From Marinobacter halotolerans (lineage in GTDB: Bacteria > Pseudomonadota > Gammaproteobacteria > Pseudomonadales > Oleiphilaceae): DNA of 64,000 nt. Of the stretch, positions 33,677 to 41,639 are shown in pieces (position 1 is the stretch's first letter; the number at the start of each line of letters is the position of its first letter). The notes below the pieces were generated by a model. That model saw only the letters and a program-made list of their open reading frames with translations. It had not been told where the DNA came from and did no database searches. The position numbers and the translations under genes were made by a program. Location: positions 620,001-684,000 of the forward strand of contig NZ_VMHP01000001.1 of the NCBI RefSeq assembly GCF_008795985.1, written 5' to 3'.

Positions 33677-34806
33677 GCGGTCGCCTCCTTGCCGGTTGCG
33701 TTTCCGTCATCCGAATCATCGGCTTTGGCTTTGCGGCGGTTGAACAGCAGGCCGGCAATGCCCTTGGGCAGGAACACGGTCACCAGCACGAACAGACCGC
33801 CCAGGGCGAACAGCCAGGCATCCGGCATCACACCGGTGAACACGGTTTTGGCGTAGTTCACCAATATTGCCCCGATGACCGCGCCGTAAAGGGTGGCGCG
33901 ACCGCCCAGGGCGACCCACACCACGATCTCGATGGAGAACAGCGGCGAGAATTCGCTGGGGTTGATGATGCCCACCTGGGGCACGTAAAGCGCACCGGCG
34001 ACACCGGCGATCATGGCGGACACCACGAACACGAACAGCTGCACCCGGTCCACCCGGTACCCCAGGAAGCGGGCGCGGGCCTCGGCGTCGCGGCAGGCGA
34101 TGCTGACCCGGCCCAGTTTGCTGGTGACAATGCCCCGGCACACCAGGTAGCCGATCGCCAGGGCAATGCCGGAAGCAATGAACAGCGCCAGGCGCGTGGC
34201 GTCTGTGCGCAGGTTAAAACCGAGGATGTCGCGGAAATCGGTCAGGCCGTTGTTGCCGCCAAAGCCCATTTCGTTGCGGAAGAAGGCCAGCATCAGCGCG
34301 AAGGTCAGCGCCTGGGTGATGATGGACAGGTAAACGCCGGTGACCCGGGAGCGGAAGGCCAGGAAGCCGAACACCAAAGCCAGCAGCCCTGGGGCCAGCA
34401 TCACCATCAGGAAGGCGAACCAGGCCATGTCGAAGCCGTGCCAGAACCAGGGCAGCTCCTGCCAGTTGAGGAACACCATGAAGTCCGGCAATACCGGGTC
34501 GCCATACACGCCCCGGTCGCCGATCTGGCGCATCAGGTACATGCCCATGGCGTAGCCGCCCAGGGCAAAGAAGGCACCGTGGCCCAGGCTGAGGATACCC
34601 AGATAGCCCCACACCAGGTCCACCGCCACCGCCAGCAGCGCGTAGCAGAGGTATTTGCCCATCAGGGTCACGGTGTAGGAGCTGACGTAAAGTGCGCTAT
34701 CTTCCGGCATCGCCAGGTGCAGGAAAGTAACCACAATCAGGGCAGCGAACAGGACGCCCAGAAAAATCTGGGTTGAACGTTCACACAAGGGTCGTGATAG
34801 CCACAT
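33673..34806 (-). CDS. urtC: Urea ABC transporter permease UrtC
   Basis: A 377-residue LivM-type permease with about ten membrane helices. YLGILSLGHGAFFALGGYAMGMYLMRQ is the conserved N-terminal permease block, and CRDAEARARFLGYRVDRVQLFVFVVSAMIAGVAGALY the cytoplasmic EAA-like coupling region. It pairs with UrtB to form the channel for urea. The start at 34806 lies 4 nt after the urtB stop. The C-terminal tail is charged (RRKAKADDSDDGNATGKEA). Its function is well supported by operon context. Confidence 0.95.
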   Translation of the reverse strand: MWLSRPLCERSTQIFLGVLFAALIVVTFLHLAMPEDSALYVSSYTVTLMGKYLCYALLAVAVDLVWGYLGILSLGHGAFFALGGYAMGMYLMRQIGDRGVYGDPVLPDFMVFLNWQELPWFWHGFDMAWFAFLMVMLAPGLLALVFGFLAFRSRVTGVYLSIITQALTFALMLAFFRNEMGFGGNNGLTDFRDILGFNLRTDATRLALFIASGIALAIGYLVCRGIVTSKLGRVSIACRDAEARARFLGYRVDRVQLFVFVVSAMIAGVAGALYVPQVGIINPSEFSPLFSIEIVVWVALGGRATLYGAVIGAILVNYAKTVFTGVMPDAWLFALGGLFVLVTVFLPKGIAGLLFNRRKAKADDSDDGNATGKEATA

Positions 34807-34809
34807 AGC

Positions 34810-36408
34810 TTAACCCTCCGCCGCTCGGCCTTTCTGGGGGAAGAGCCCCTTCGGCCGTTTCTGGATGAACAGGATGATGAACACCAGCACGATGATTTTC
34901 GCCAGTACCGCGCCCGCCCAGGGCTCCAGCAGCTGGTTGATGGTGCCCAGCGACAGACCCGCAATCAACGTGCCCCAGAGGTTACCGACACCGCCGAACA
35001 CCACCACCATGAACGAATCGATGATGTAGTTCTGGCCCAGGTTCGGCCCCACGTTGGTCAGCTGTGACAGCGCCACGCCCGCCAAACCGGCCACGCCGGA
35101 GCCCAGGGCGAAGGTCATGATGTCTACCCGGGTGGCGCGGATGCCCATGGAGCGGGCCATGTTGCGGTTCTGGGTGACTGCGCGAACTTCCAGGCCCAGG
35201 CGGGTCTTGCGCATGATCAGCATCAGTGCGGTGAACACAATCAGCGCGAAGGCGAGTACATATAGCCGGTTGAGCGTCAGCGACAGGGCGTCGTTGATGA
35301 CCACTGAGCCACTCATCCACTCCGGCGTCACCACCGTGCGGTTCTGGGGGGAAATCACGGTGCGCACCAGCTGCTGCAGAATCAGGCTGATGCCGAAGGT
35401 GGCTAGCAGGGTTTCCAGCGGGCGGCCTTTGAGGAATTGAATCACGCTGCGTTCGATGATGATGCCCGCCGTGGCGGACACCAGAAAGCCGGCGGGTATC
35501 GACAGCATCAGTGCAAGGCCCGGCTGGCCCGGCAGCAGTTGCTGCATACCCCAGGTGGTGTAGGCACCCAGCATGATCAGTTCGCCGTGGGCCATATTGA
35601 TCACGCCCATCACGCCGAAGGTGATGGCCAGGCCGATGGCGGCCAGTACCAGAACCGAGCCGAGTGACAGCCCGAAATAGAGAGTCTCGGCGGCGCGGTT
35701 GAGTTTCAGTTTCTGCTCGACACTGGCCAGCGCTTCTTTGGCTTTCTGGGCCAGGGCCGGATTGTCGCCGCGAACGGCTTCGCTGAGCGCCGCCCGCGCG
35801 TTGGGGTGCAGGCTGCCGGCCAGTACGTCGATAGCGTCCATATCGCCTTCACCCACCCGGTAAATCGCCACGGCTTCGCGAATACGGTTGCGCACATCGG
35901 CGTTTTCTTCGGTCTCCAGGCGGGCTTCGAGAGGTTCTACCAGTGAGGCGTCCACCTTACCCATCATGTCCTGTGCGGAGGCTTCGCGCACATCGGGGTC
36001 GGCGGCGTTGAGGTCCAGCATGGCAAGGATGCCTTCCAGCTGGCCCCGAATACGGTTGTTGATGGCGACTCTGTCCAGCTCTCGGCGGGACATTTCGCCC
36101 ATGTTCTCTCCGGTCAGGGGGTCGGCAATTTCCCAGTCCCTGCCACGGTTATTCAATACGAGTACGACCTGACCGGTGTCTTTGACCCGGCTCAGCCGAT
36201 TGTTGCCGTAGGCTTCCAGCCAGCCGCGGGCGCGTTCGTCGCCACTGCTGACGATGGCATTGATGGCTTCTTCCACTTTGCTGGCCGGTGCTTCCGCCAG
36301 ATTGGTGAGCAACGCCTTGCCAGGATCTGCGTCCTGATCCTGAGCTGCTGCAGGGCTGATCATTAGGATGGCGAAAAGCAGCAAGGTGAGCGATCGGATG
36401 ATGCTCAT
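34810..36408 (-). CDS. urtB: Urea ABC transporter permease UrtB with N-terminal periplasmic extension
   Basis: A 532-residue protein. A signal-like segment (SLTLLLFAILMISPAAAQ) leads to a domain of about 200 residues with helical repeats (VREASAQDMMGKVDASLVEPLEARLETEENADVRNRI), as in HEAT-type folds, which is typical of UrtB but absent from LivH. The permease proper follows from about residue 235 (SLGSVLVLAAIGLAITFGVMGVINMAHGELIMLGAYT). The start at 36408 has GGACGGAA upstream; the frame from 36468 is rejected. It is preceded by the intergenic terminator that follows urtA. Confidence 0.93.
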   Translation of the reverse strand: MSIIRSLTLLLFAILMISPAAAQDQDADPGKALLTNLAEAPASKVEEAINAIVSSGDERARGWLEAYGNNRLSRVKDTGQVVLVLNNRGRDWEIADPLTGENMGEMSRRELDRVAINNRIRGQLEGILAMLDLNAADPDVREASAQDMMGKVDASLVEPLEARLETEENADVRNRIREAVAIYRVGEGDMDAIDVLAGSLHPNARAALSEAVRGDNPALAQKAKEALASVEQKLKLNRAAETLYFGLSLGSVLVLAAIGLAITFGVMGVINMAHGELIMLGAYTTWGMQQLLPGQPGLALMLSIPAGFLVSATAGIIIERSVIQFLKGRPLETLLATFGISLILQQLVRTVISPQNRTVVTPEWMSGSVVINDALSLTLNRLYVLAFALIVFTALMLIMRKTRLGLEVRAVTQNRNMARSMGIRATRVDIMTFALGSGVAGLAGVALSQLTNVGPNLGQNYIIDSFMVVVFGGVGNLWGTLIAGLSLGTINQLLEPWAGAVLAKIIVLVFIILFIQKRPKGLFPQKGRAAEG

Positions 36409-36444
36409 GGTTCCGTCCTGTGTGTTATTGGTATGTTGCGGTGC

Positions 36445-36475
36445 AAAAACCGGGGGCGGCCAGGCCACCCCCGGT
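36445..36475 (-). terminator. Attenuating terminator between urtA and urtB
   Basis: On the minus strand ACCGGGGGTGG, loop CCTGG and CCGCCCCCGGT are followed by TTTTTG: an 11-bp GC-rich stem with one G:U pair. It lies 20 bp past the urtA stop and before urtB. It should end most transcripts after urtA, so that the binding protein outnumbers the permease. Confidence 0.85.
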
Positions 36476-36494
36476 GTCAGGCCCTAGCTGCCCC

Positions 36495-37802
36495 TTAGTT
36501 GGACTCGGCAGCCATTTCGCCGGCGGAGGCGCCGCACTTGCCGGTGGCGGTGTTGAAGGTTCCGCAGAACATCGGCTTGCGCCAGTCTGCAATCATGTCC
36601 CGTGAACCGGGCAGGTAATCAGACCAGGCATCGCCGGCTACCAGGCCAGAGGTTTCCCAGACCACGGAGAACTGGCCGTTGTCCTGGATTTCACCGATCA
36701 GTACCGGCTTGGTGATGTGGTGGTTGGGCATCATGGCCGCGTAGCCGCCAGTCAGGTTAGGCACGGCTACACCGATGATGGCGTCTTTAACCGCGTCCAC
36801 GTCGGTGGTGCCGGCCTTCTTGACGGCTTCAACCCACATGTTGAAACCGATGTAGTGAGCTTCCATGGGGTCGTTGGTGACGGCTTCTTCGTTACCGGTG
36901 TGGGCAATCCACTGGTCGATGAAGTCGTAGTTGGCGTCGTTGTCGACGCTCATGAAGTAGTTCCAGGCGGCCAGGTGGCCGACCAGCGGACCGGTATCGA
37001 TACCGGAAAGCTCCTGCTCGCCGACCGAGAAGGCCACAACCGGGATGTCAGAGGCAGAAATGCCCTGGTTACCCAGCTCGCGGTAGAACGGCACGTTGGC
37101 ATCACCGTTGATGGTGGAGACAACGGCGGTCTTTTTGCCGGCTGAACCGAAGGTCTTGATGTCAGACACAATGTTCTGCCAGTCAGAATGACCGAAAGGC
37201 GTGTAGTTGATCATGATGTCTTCCTTGGCCACACCTTTGTCCATCAGGTAGGTTTCAAGGATCTTGTTGGTAGTTCGCGGGTAGACGTAGTCGGTACCTG
37301 CCAGGACCCAGCGCTCGACGCCGATGTTGTCCATCAGGTAGTTAACCGCAGGAATCGCCTGCTGGTTGGGTGCCGCACCGGTGTAGAAGACGTTCTCTGA
37401 CGACTCTTCACCTTCATACTGAACCGGGTAGAACAGCAGGCCGTTCAGTTCTTCCACAACCGGCAGAACGGACTTGCGGGACACTGACGTCCAGTTACCG
37501 AAGATCACGTCCACTTTTTCCTTGGCCAGCAGTTCACGAGCCTTTTCGGCGAAGAGCGGCCAGTTGGAGGCCGGGTCAACCACAACGGCTTCCAGCTCGC
37601 GACCCAGGACACCGCCAGCGGCGTTCTGCTTTTCGATCAGCATTTCAACCGTATCCTTCAGAACGGTTTCACTGATGGCCATGGTGCCGGACAGTGAGTG
37701 AAGAATACCGACCTTGATGGGGTCTTCCGCCGCGACGGAATTCAGGGAGATAGAAAGAGCAAGTGCAGAGAGGCCCAGTTTCACGTGATTTTTAATCTTC
37801 AT
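36495..37802 (-). CDS. urtA: Urea ABC transporter substrate-binding protein UrtA
   Basis: A 435-residue periplasmic protein. The signal is MKIKNHVKLGLSALALSISL plus NSVAA, then EDPIKVGILHSLSGTMAISE, the family's N-terminal strand. AVVVDPASNWPLFAEKARELL, FGNWTSVSRKSVLPV, FYPVQYEGEESSENVFYTGAAPNQQAIPAV and LVGTDYVYPRTTNKI-like segments are typical of UrtA. The start at 37802 has AAGGA upstream. It is the first gene of the urt-ure operon. The 380 bp upstream of it, to the sRNA gene, should hold the operon promoter, but I see no clear sigma-54 or NtrC site. Confidence 0.96.
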   Translation of the reverse strand: MKIKNHVKLGLSALALSISLNSVAAEDPIKVGILHSLSGTMAISETVLKDTVEMLIEKQNAAGGVLGRELEAVVVDPASNWPLFAEKARELLAKEKVDVIFGNWTSVSRKSVLPVVEELNGLLFYPVQYEGEESSENVFYTGAAPNQQAIPAVNYLMDNIGVERWVLAGTDYVYPRTTNKILETYLMDKGVAKEDIMINYTPFGHSDWQNIVSDIKTFGSAGKKTAVVSTINGDANVPFYRELGNQGISASDIPVVAFSVGEQELSGIDTGPLVGHLAAWNYFMSVDNDANYDFIDQWIAHTGNEEAVTNDPMEAHYIGFNMWVEAVKKAGTTDVDAVKDAIIGVAVPNLTGGYAAMMPNHHITKPVLIGEIQDNGQFSVVWETSGLVAGDAWSDYLPGSRDMIADWRKPMFCGTFNTATGKCGASAGEMAAESN

Positions 37803-38108
37803 GGTGTGCGTCCTTTTCCTGGTTTTGGTAATGCCGTTTCTAGTTATTACCGTTCCAGCGTTGCATCTGCCGTTCCACAACCAGGTTTATTTCCGATATT
37901 TCAATGACTTGTTATGACTTCACCAATACCATCACTAAAATCGGATGCTTTTATTCGGTGCAGTCGCCCCGATGCAGCCCGCTTTTGCACCAGAGGGGGG
38001 CGATCGCTAAAAATCGGTGCCCGCTGATGGTGCCCCCTGATGCTGACCTGGCACACGTAAATTACTGAATTCCGGTTCATTATTTGTATAGAGGCATGAC
38101 TACAGCGC

Positions 38109-38126
38109 TGTGAGATATGTCTTACA
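38109..38126 (+). promoter_or_regulatory. GacA box upstream of the CsrB/RsmZ-like sRNA
   Basis: TGTGAG-N6-CTTACA matches the GacA upstream activating sequence TGTAAG-N6-CTTACA at 11 of 12 fixed positions. It is centred about 64 bp before the expected transcription start. TAGAAT at 38170-38175 fits a -10 element. Confidence 0.8.
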
Positions 38127-38181
38127 AACCTCAGAGCGTATGTCCGATTTCTGTACTCAAGGGCATCGGTAGAATGGCAAT

Positions 38182-38420
38182 CGTCAGGGATGAGAAGTCA
38201 GCAGGGATGGCTGGCTCAGGGAAGACACTCCAGGGAATTGCCTCGCACTTGCTGCGACGCAGGGAGTCACGGCCAGGGAACAAGGCCTACAGGGACGAAA
38301 GACAGGGATGATGGCCACAGGATGTGGCGCTGCCTGAAGGATCAGGCTTGGGGTCAGCCACGGAGTTTGGTTCACATGGAATGTGTACCGGGTTCCGTGC
38401 ACCCCCACCCCCTCCTTTTT
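38182..38420 (+). ncRNA. CsrB/RsmZ-family regulatory sRNA (CsrA/RsmA-sequestering)
   Basis: About 235 nt of non-coding sequence with eight CAGGGA motifs at 38185, 38202, 38217, 38231, 38260, 38274, 38290 and 38303, and further GGA motifs at 38320, 38339, 38362 and 38378. Three of the later ones sit exactly in hairpin loops: GCCACA-GGA-TGTGGC, GCCTGA-AGGA-TCAGGC and CACAT-GGA-ATGTG. Repeated GGA in loops is the hallmark of sRNAs that titrate the translational regulator CsrA/RsmA. The GacA box upstream fits GacS/GacA control. The 5' end is set from the -10; the 3' end is uncertain, perhaps the T-run at 38416-38420 behind a weak hairpin. Confidence 0.85.
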
Positions 38421-38527
38421 CAGACCTACCGAACCAGAACCAGCTCCGCGATTTCACGGCCTGACGCGACTCGCGACTGCGAATTCGACCGCAGTCTAAA
38501 TCGGCCAATAACACGGAGTTACTCAAC

Positions 38528-38797
38528 ATGCCACGCGCTTCCATTTTTGCTGTTCTGATGCTGGCTTTCAGCCTGCTGTCCGGTTTTGCCCAGGCGGAGC
38601 CCGCCGCTATCAACATCAACACCGCCACCGTTGAAACCCTTGCCGCACTGGACGGCGTTGGTGAAACCAAGGCCCAGGCCATTATCGACTACCGTTCAGA
38701 CAACGGCCCGTTCCAATCCGCCAGCGATCTGGTCAATGTGAAGGGCATCGGTGAGCGCACACTCGAGAAGAACGCCGACCGCCTGACGGTGAAGTAA
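38528..38797 (+). CDS. ComEA-like helix-hairpin-helix protein
   Basis: An 89-residue protein with a signal peptide (ASIFAVLMLAFSLLSGFAQA, cleaved near residue 23) and a tandem helix-hairpin-helix domain: INTATVETLAALDGVGETKAQAIIDYR and NVKGIGERTLEKNADRL. Short ComEA relatives bind double-stranded DNA in the periplasm and draw it in during natural transformation, together with type IV pili. No other competence gene is near. GGAG lies 10 nt before the ATG. It begins about 110 bp past the sRNA. A hairpin terminator follows at 38821. Confidence 0.85.
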   Translation: MPRASIFAVLMLAFSLLSGFAQAEPAAININTATVETLAALDGVGETKAQAIIDYRSDNGPFQSASDLVNVKGIGERTLEKNADRLTVK

Positions 38798-38820
38798 ACC
38801 GGCCGGAATTATGGCTGCAC

Positions 38821-38845
38821 GGGGTGGGTTTCCCGCCCCTCTCTT
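38821..38845 (+). terminator. Probable terminator after the comEA-like gene
   Basis: GGGGTGGG, loop TTT, CCCGCCCC form an 8-bp stem with one G:U pair, followed by TCTCTTTA and a long pyrimidine tract to about 38885. The U-run is imperfect. Nothing else is visible up to the next gene at 39016. Confidence 0.55.
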
Positions 38846-39015
38846 TATCTCCTCTCTCCACTTCCTCTATCCGTCCTTCCCATTTCGTGCTCCGCACCCC
38901 CGATCTCTGCCTCTAAAGTCGGCTGGCAAGCCATTGCGCGCCAACGTATTATTGCTGCCACCGCCATAGCTTATGGCATTCACGGTCCCAAGGAATTATT
39001 TGTGCTGGTTATTGA

Positions 39016-39930
39016 ATGATTCGCGGTGCTCTTCTCATTGCCCTGGCAGCACTGCTTTGGGCCACCACTGGCATAGTGGCAAAATTCCTGTTTACAGGGT
39101 CAGACCTGCAAGCCATTTCGCTGGGGTTCTTGCGCCTGGTGGTGGCCCTGCCGTTCTTTTTTGCGCTAATGATCCGGGAGCAGAAAGCCGAAGCCCGAAC
39201 CGCCCGAGACGAATCACGCACGCAACGAAAACTGCCCTTTAAAGCCATACTGCCTTTGCTGGCGCTTGGGGTGTTCCAGGCGTTTTACCAGGGCAGCTAC
39301 CTGATTGCCGTCGACCTGACCGGCGCGGGCATCGCGACGCTGATCGCCCTGTGCCTGGCACCGGTTCTGGTGGCGATCATGGCGGCACCTCTGTTGGGCG
39401 AGAAGCCCAACCTGGTTACCATTCTGGCCCTGGTTGCGGCCATTGCGGGCACGGCCATGCTGGTTGTCAGCGATATGGAAAGTGCCGGGAGTCTGCGCCT
39501 GGGCGGCATTCTGATGGCCGTTCTGGCGGCGTTCGTGTACGCGAGCTTTACCCTGACCAGCCGCTATTCCTCGACCGGTGCACCGGTGTTTACCACCGCT
39601 TTTATCTGCTTCCTGACCGCGGCGGTGGTTCTGCTGCCGGTGGTGTGGCTGATCGGCGGATTCAACGGAATGGCCAGCCTGGACATCAGCCAGTGGTTGA
39701 TGGTGATCTACATTGGCGTGGTGCCCACCTGCATCGGCTACCTGAGCTTTTTCACCGGGATGAAAACAACGCCCGCCACCCTGTCCAGCATCATCGTGAC
39801 GCTGGAGCCGCTGTTTGTGGCACTGCTGGCCTGGATATTCCTGGGCGAGGTGCTGGGCGTGGTGGGCATTACCGGTGCAATTATCCTGACCGCCGCGGTA
39901 ATTATCGCTTCAAAGAGTAGCGCCCGTTAA
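39016..39930 (+). CDS. EamA/DMT-family transporter
   Basis: A 304-residue protein with ten predicted membrane helices arranged as two EamA repeats. The first opens with GALLIALAALLWATTGIVAKFLF and the second repeats the pattern around GGILMAVLAAFVYASFTLTSR; ATLSSIIVTLEPLFVALLAWIFLGE is the hallmark end of the EamA domain. Members export amino acids, nucleotides or other metabolites; the substrate is unknown. The stop shares one base with the start of the COG0523 GTPase (TAATG), so the two are probably co-translated. Confidence 0.85.
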   Translation: MIRGALLIALAALLWATTGIVAKFLFTGSDLQAISLGFLRLVVALPFFFALMIREQKAEARTARDESRTQRKLPFKAILPLLALGVFQAFYQGSYLIAVDLTGAGIATLIALCLAPVLVAIMAAPLLGEKPNLVTILALVAAIAGTAMLVVSDMESAGSLRLGGILMAVLAAFVYASFTLTSRYSSTGAPVFTTAFICFLTAAVVLLPVVWLIGGFNGMASLDISQWLMVIYIGVVPTCIGYLSFFTGMKTTPATLSSIIVTLEPLFVALLAWIFLGEVLGVVGITGAIILTAAVIIASKSSAR

Positions 39931-40922
39931 TGAAAAGCCCGATCCCCACGAATCTCATCTTTGGCTTTCTCGGCAGCGGGAAAACCACGGCCATCCAGAC
40001 GCTATTGGCCCGGAAGCCAGCGGGGGAAACCTGGGGCGTACTGGTGAATGAGTTCGGGGAAGTGGGCATCGATGGCCAGTTGCTGGAAGGGCAAGGGGCT
40101 GTGATCAAAGAAGTCCCCGGTGGCTGCATGTGCTGTGTCGCGGGGCTTCCCATGCAGATGGGGCTGAATATGCTGATCAAACAGGCGCAGCCGGACCGGC
40201 TGTTGATTGAGCCTACCGGGCTAGGTCATCCCCGGCGCATTCTGGAAACGCTGCAATCGGAATTCTATCGTGACGTGCTGGAGATGCGTGCCTGCGTCAC
40301 GCTGGTTGATCCAAGGCGACTGCAGGAACCGCGCGTTCTGAACAATGAGAACTTCAAGGCTCAGGTGGCTGTGGCGGATTTTCTGGTGGGCAACAAATCC
40401 GATGTGTGCGGTGAGGACGAGCGCGATGCGTTCGTGACCTGGGCAGAGGGTCAAAACCAGACCAGTGAGACGGTTTGCCTGGCAACGAAAGGCGACTTCC
40501 CCATCGAGTGGCTGGATAAACCGCGAGGTGGCAGCCAGCCGCCCAAACCCCATGGCCACCAGCACCAGGGTGAAGCACCGCCCAAGCGCTGGCGTGACCT
40601 GGAAGAGTGCACATGGCAGCAGGCGAGCAATACCGGTGAAGGCCACTTTTCCTGCGGCTGGCGCATCCATCCCCAAACCCGCCTGACCTACACGCTGCTG
40701 GATGCCATGGCTCACGATCCGCGATGGCAGCGCCTGAAAGGCCTGGTGAACACCTCCGACGGCTGGTATTCATTCAACGCGCTGGATGGCGTGGTGACCG
40801 TTCAACCCATTCCCGAGCAGCCGGAGAGCCGTCTGGAGATTATCAGCGACCAGCCACTGGACGCGGATGAACTGGACCGACTTCTCCGAAGCTGCATTGA
40901 GTCACAAGGCCGCGTTGATTAA
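39930..40922 (+). CDS. COG0523 (CobW/YjiA-like) metal-handling GTPase
   Basis: A 330-residue G3E GTPase. Walker [10 protein letters not shown] is at residues 12-20, the CxCC metal-binding motif [11 protein letters not shown] at residues 66-69, and the guanine motif appears as GNKSD. A short histidine-rich linker (HGHQHQGE) leads to the C-terminal CobW domain. COG0523 proteins insert or deliver metals, often zinc, or cobalt for cobalamin synthesis. It may be related to nickel or cobalt needs of the nearby urease and ethanolamine lyase, but nothing ties it to either. It overlaps the convergent glyoxalase gene by 4 bp (TTAA). Confidence 0.85.
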   Translation: MKSPIPTNLIFGFLGSGKTTAIQTLLARKPAGETWGVLVNEFGEVGIDGQLLEGQGAVIKEVPGGCMCCVAGLPMQMGLNMLIKQAQPDRLLIEPTGLGHPRRILETLQSEFYRDVLEMRACVTLVDPRRLQEPRVLNNENFKAQVAVADFLVGNKSDVCGEDERDAFVTWAEGQNQTSETVCLATKGDFPIEWLDKPRGGSQPPKPHGHQHQGEAPPKRWRDLEECTWQQASNTGEGHFSCGWRIHPQTRLTYTLLDAMAHDPRWQRLKGLVNTSDGWYSFNALDGVVTVQPIPEQPESRLEIISDQPLDADELDRLLRSCIESQGRVD

Positions 40923-41467
40923 TCGTCCTTGCGCTGTTTCTCGAGCATGTCCGGCTGCAGGATTTCGATCCAGTAGCCGTCCGGGTCTTTTACAAACGCC
41001 AGCCCTTTCATCTTGCCGTCGTCCGGCTTTTTAACGAACTCCACGCCCATCTGTTCGAACCGGTCGCAGGCGGCGTAAACGTCCGGTACCGCAAATCCGA
41101 TGTGGCCAAAGCCCTGGGGCTGGTCGTTGCCATTGTGATAGCTGAAGTCCTGTTCGTCTTCTGTACCCCAGTTATGGGTCAGTTCCAGCATGGCTTCGCG
41201 GCCAAAGATGAAGGTGGTGCGGTGCCCGTCGTCGGAAGGGACGGTGTTGGCCTGGCGATCATCCAGAAAGGTCAGGAAGTAGAGCGTGAATTTCATCTCC
41301 GGAAAATCGAGTTTCCTGACCAGGCGCATGCCCATTATACGAGTGTAGAAATCCATGGAACGCTCGGGGTCTTTGATGCGCATCATGGTCTGGTTGAATA
41401 CGTAGCCTTCGGTTTCCGGAACCGGCTCGTCAAATAGGCCGGGGGCTTGCTCGAAGTGCCTGGGCAT
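40919..41467 (-). CDS. gloA: Lactoylglutathione lyase (glyoxalase I)
   Basis: A 182-residue vicinal-oxygen-chelate protein of the longer eukaryote/pseudomonad-like GloA form. [24 protein letters not shown] and the second half [32 protein letters not shown] carry the paired metal ligands; the region GFGHIG gives the conserved histidine and DGYWIEIL the final glutamate. It converts the glutathione hemithioacetal of methylglyoxal to S-lactoylglutathione. The gene is monocistronic, divergent from nothing nearby; a terminator of the upstream alkB lies 90 bp before its start. Confidence 0.9.
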   Translation of the reverse strand: MPRHFEQAPGLFDEPVPETEGYVFNQTMMRIKDPERSMDFYTRIMGMRLVRKLDFPEMKFTLYFLTFLDDRQANTVPSDDGHRTTFIFGREAMLELTHNWGTEDEQDFSYHNGNDQPQGFGHIGFAVPDVYAACDRFEQMGVEFVKKPDDGKMKGLAFVKDPDGYWIEILQPDMLEKQRKDD

Positions 41468-41552
41468 TGGGACTGCTCCCTGTTCGGTTAGAGTATTAAG
41501 CCTTATATCTGTGTGTCGTTCATAAGGATTTCAAGGGTAACCGTAACAGATG

Positions 41553-41590
41553 AAAAAAGGCCCCGCAGTCAGAGACGAACCTGCGAGGCC
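41553..41590 (-). terminator. Terminator after alkB
   Basis: On the minus strand GGCCTCGCAG and CTGCGGGGCC form a 10-bp stem with one G:U pair, followed by TTTTTTC. It lies 30 bp past the alkB stop and cleanly separates alkB from gloA. Confidence 0.85.
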
Positions 41591-41599
41591 GGAAGAAGG

Positions 41600-41639
41600 T
41601 CATCCAAGCCGATGGCTTTTATCATCCAAGCTGATGGCT
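41600..41639. repeat. Tandem 18-bp duplication at the alkB stop codon
   Basis: Two copies of TCATCCAAGCYGATGGCT begin at 41600 and 41622, a 22-bp period with one difference. The right copy encodes the last AlkB residues (SHQLG) and the stop; the left copy is non-coding. Confidence 0.85.

Noticed and set aside
32166..33743. A 525-codon open frame on the plus strand opposite urtD-urtE
   Set aside because: Shadow of the urt genes; the minus-strand proteins carry all ABC motifs.
37803..38060. NtrC or sigma-54 control site for the urea operon
   Set aside because: GGTGCA and TGCACC at 37957 and 37986 are inverted but with a spacing unlike NtrC sites, and no TGGCAC-N5-TTGC element fits. The promoter of urtA is left unassigned.
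38117..38311. Possible 64-residue protein
   Set aside because: It lies inside the sRNA, its sequence consists of the CAGGGA repeats, and it has no ribosome site.
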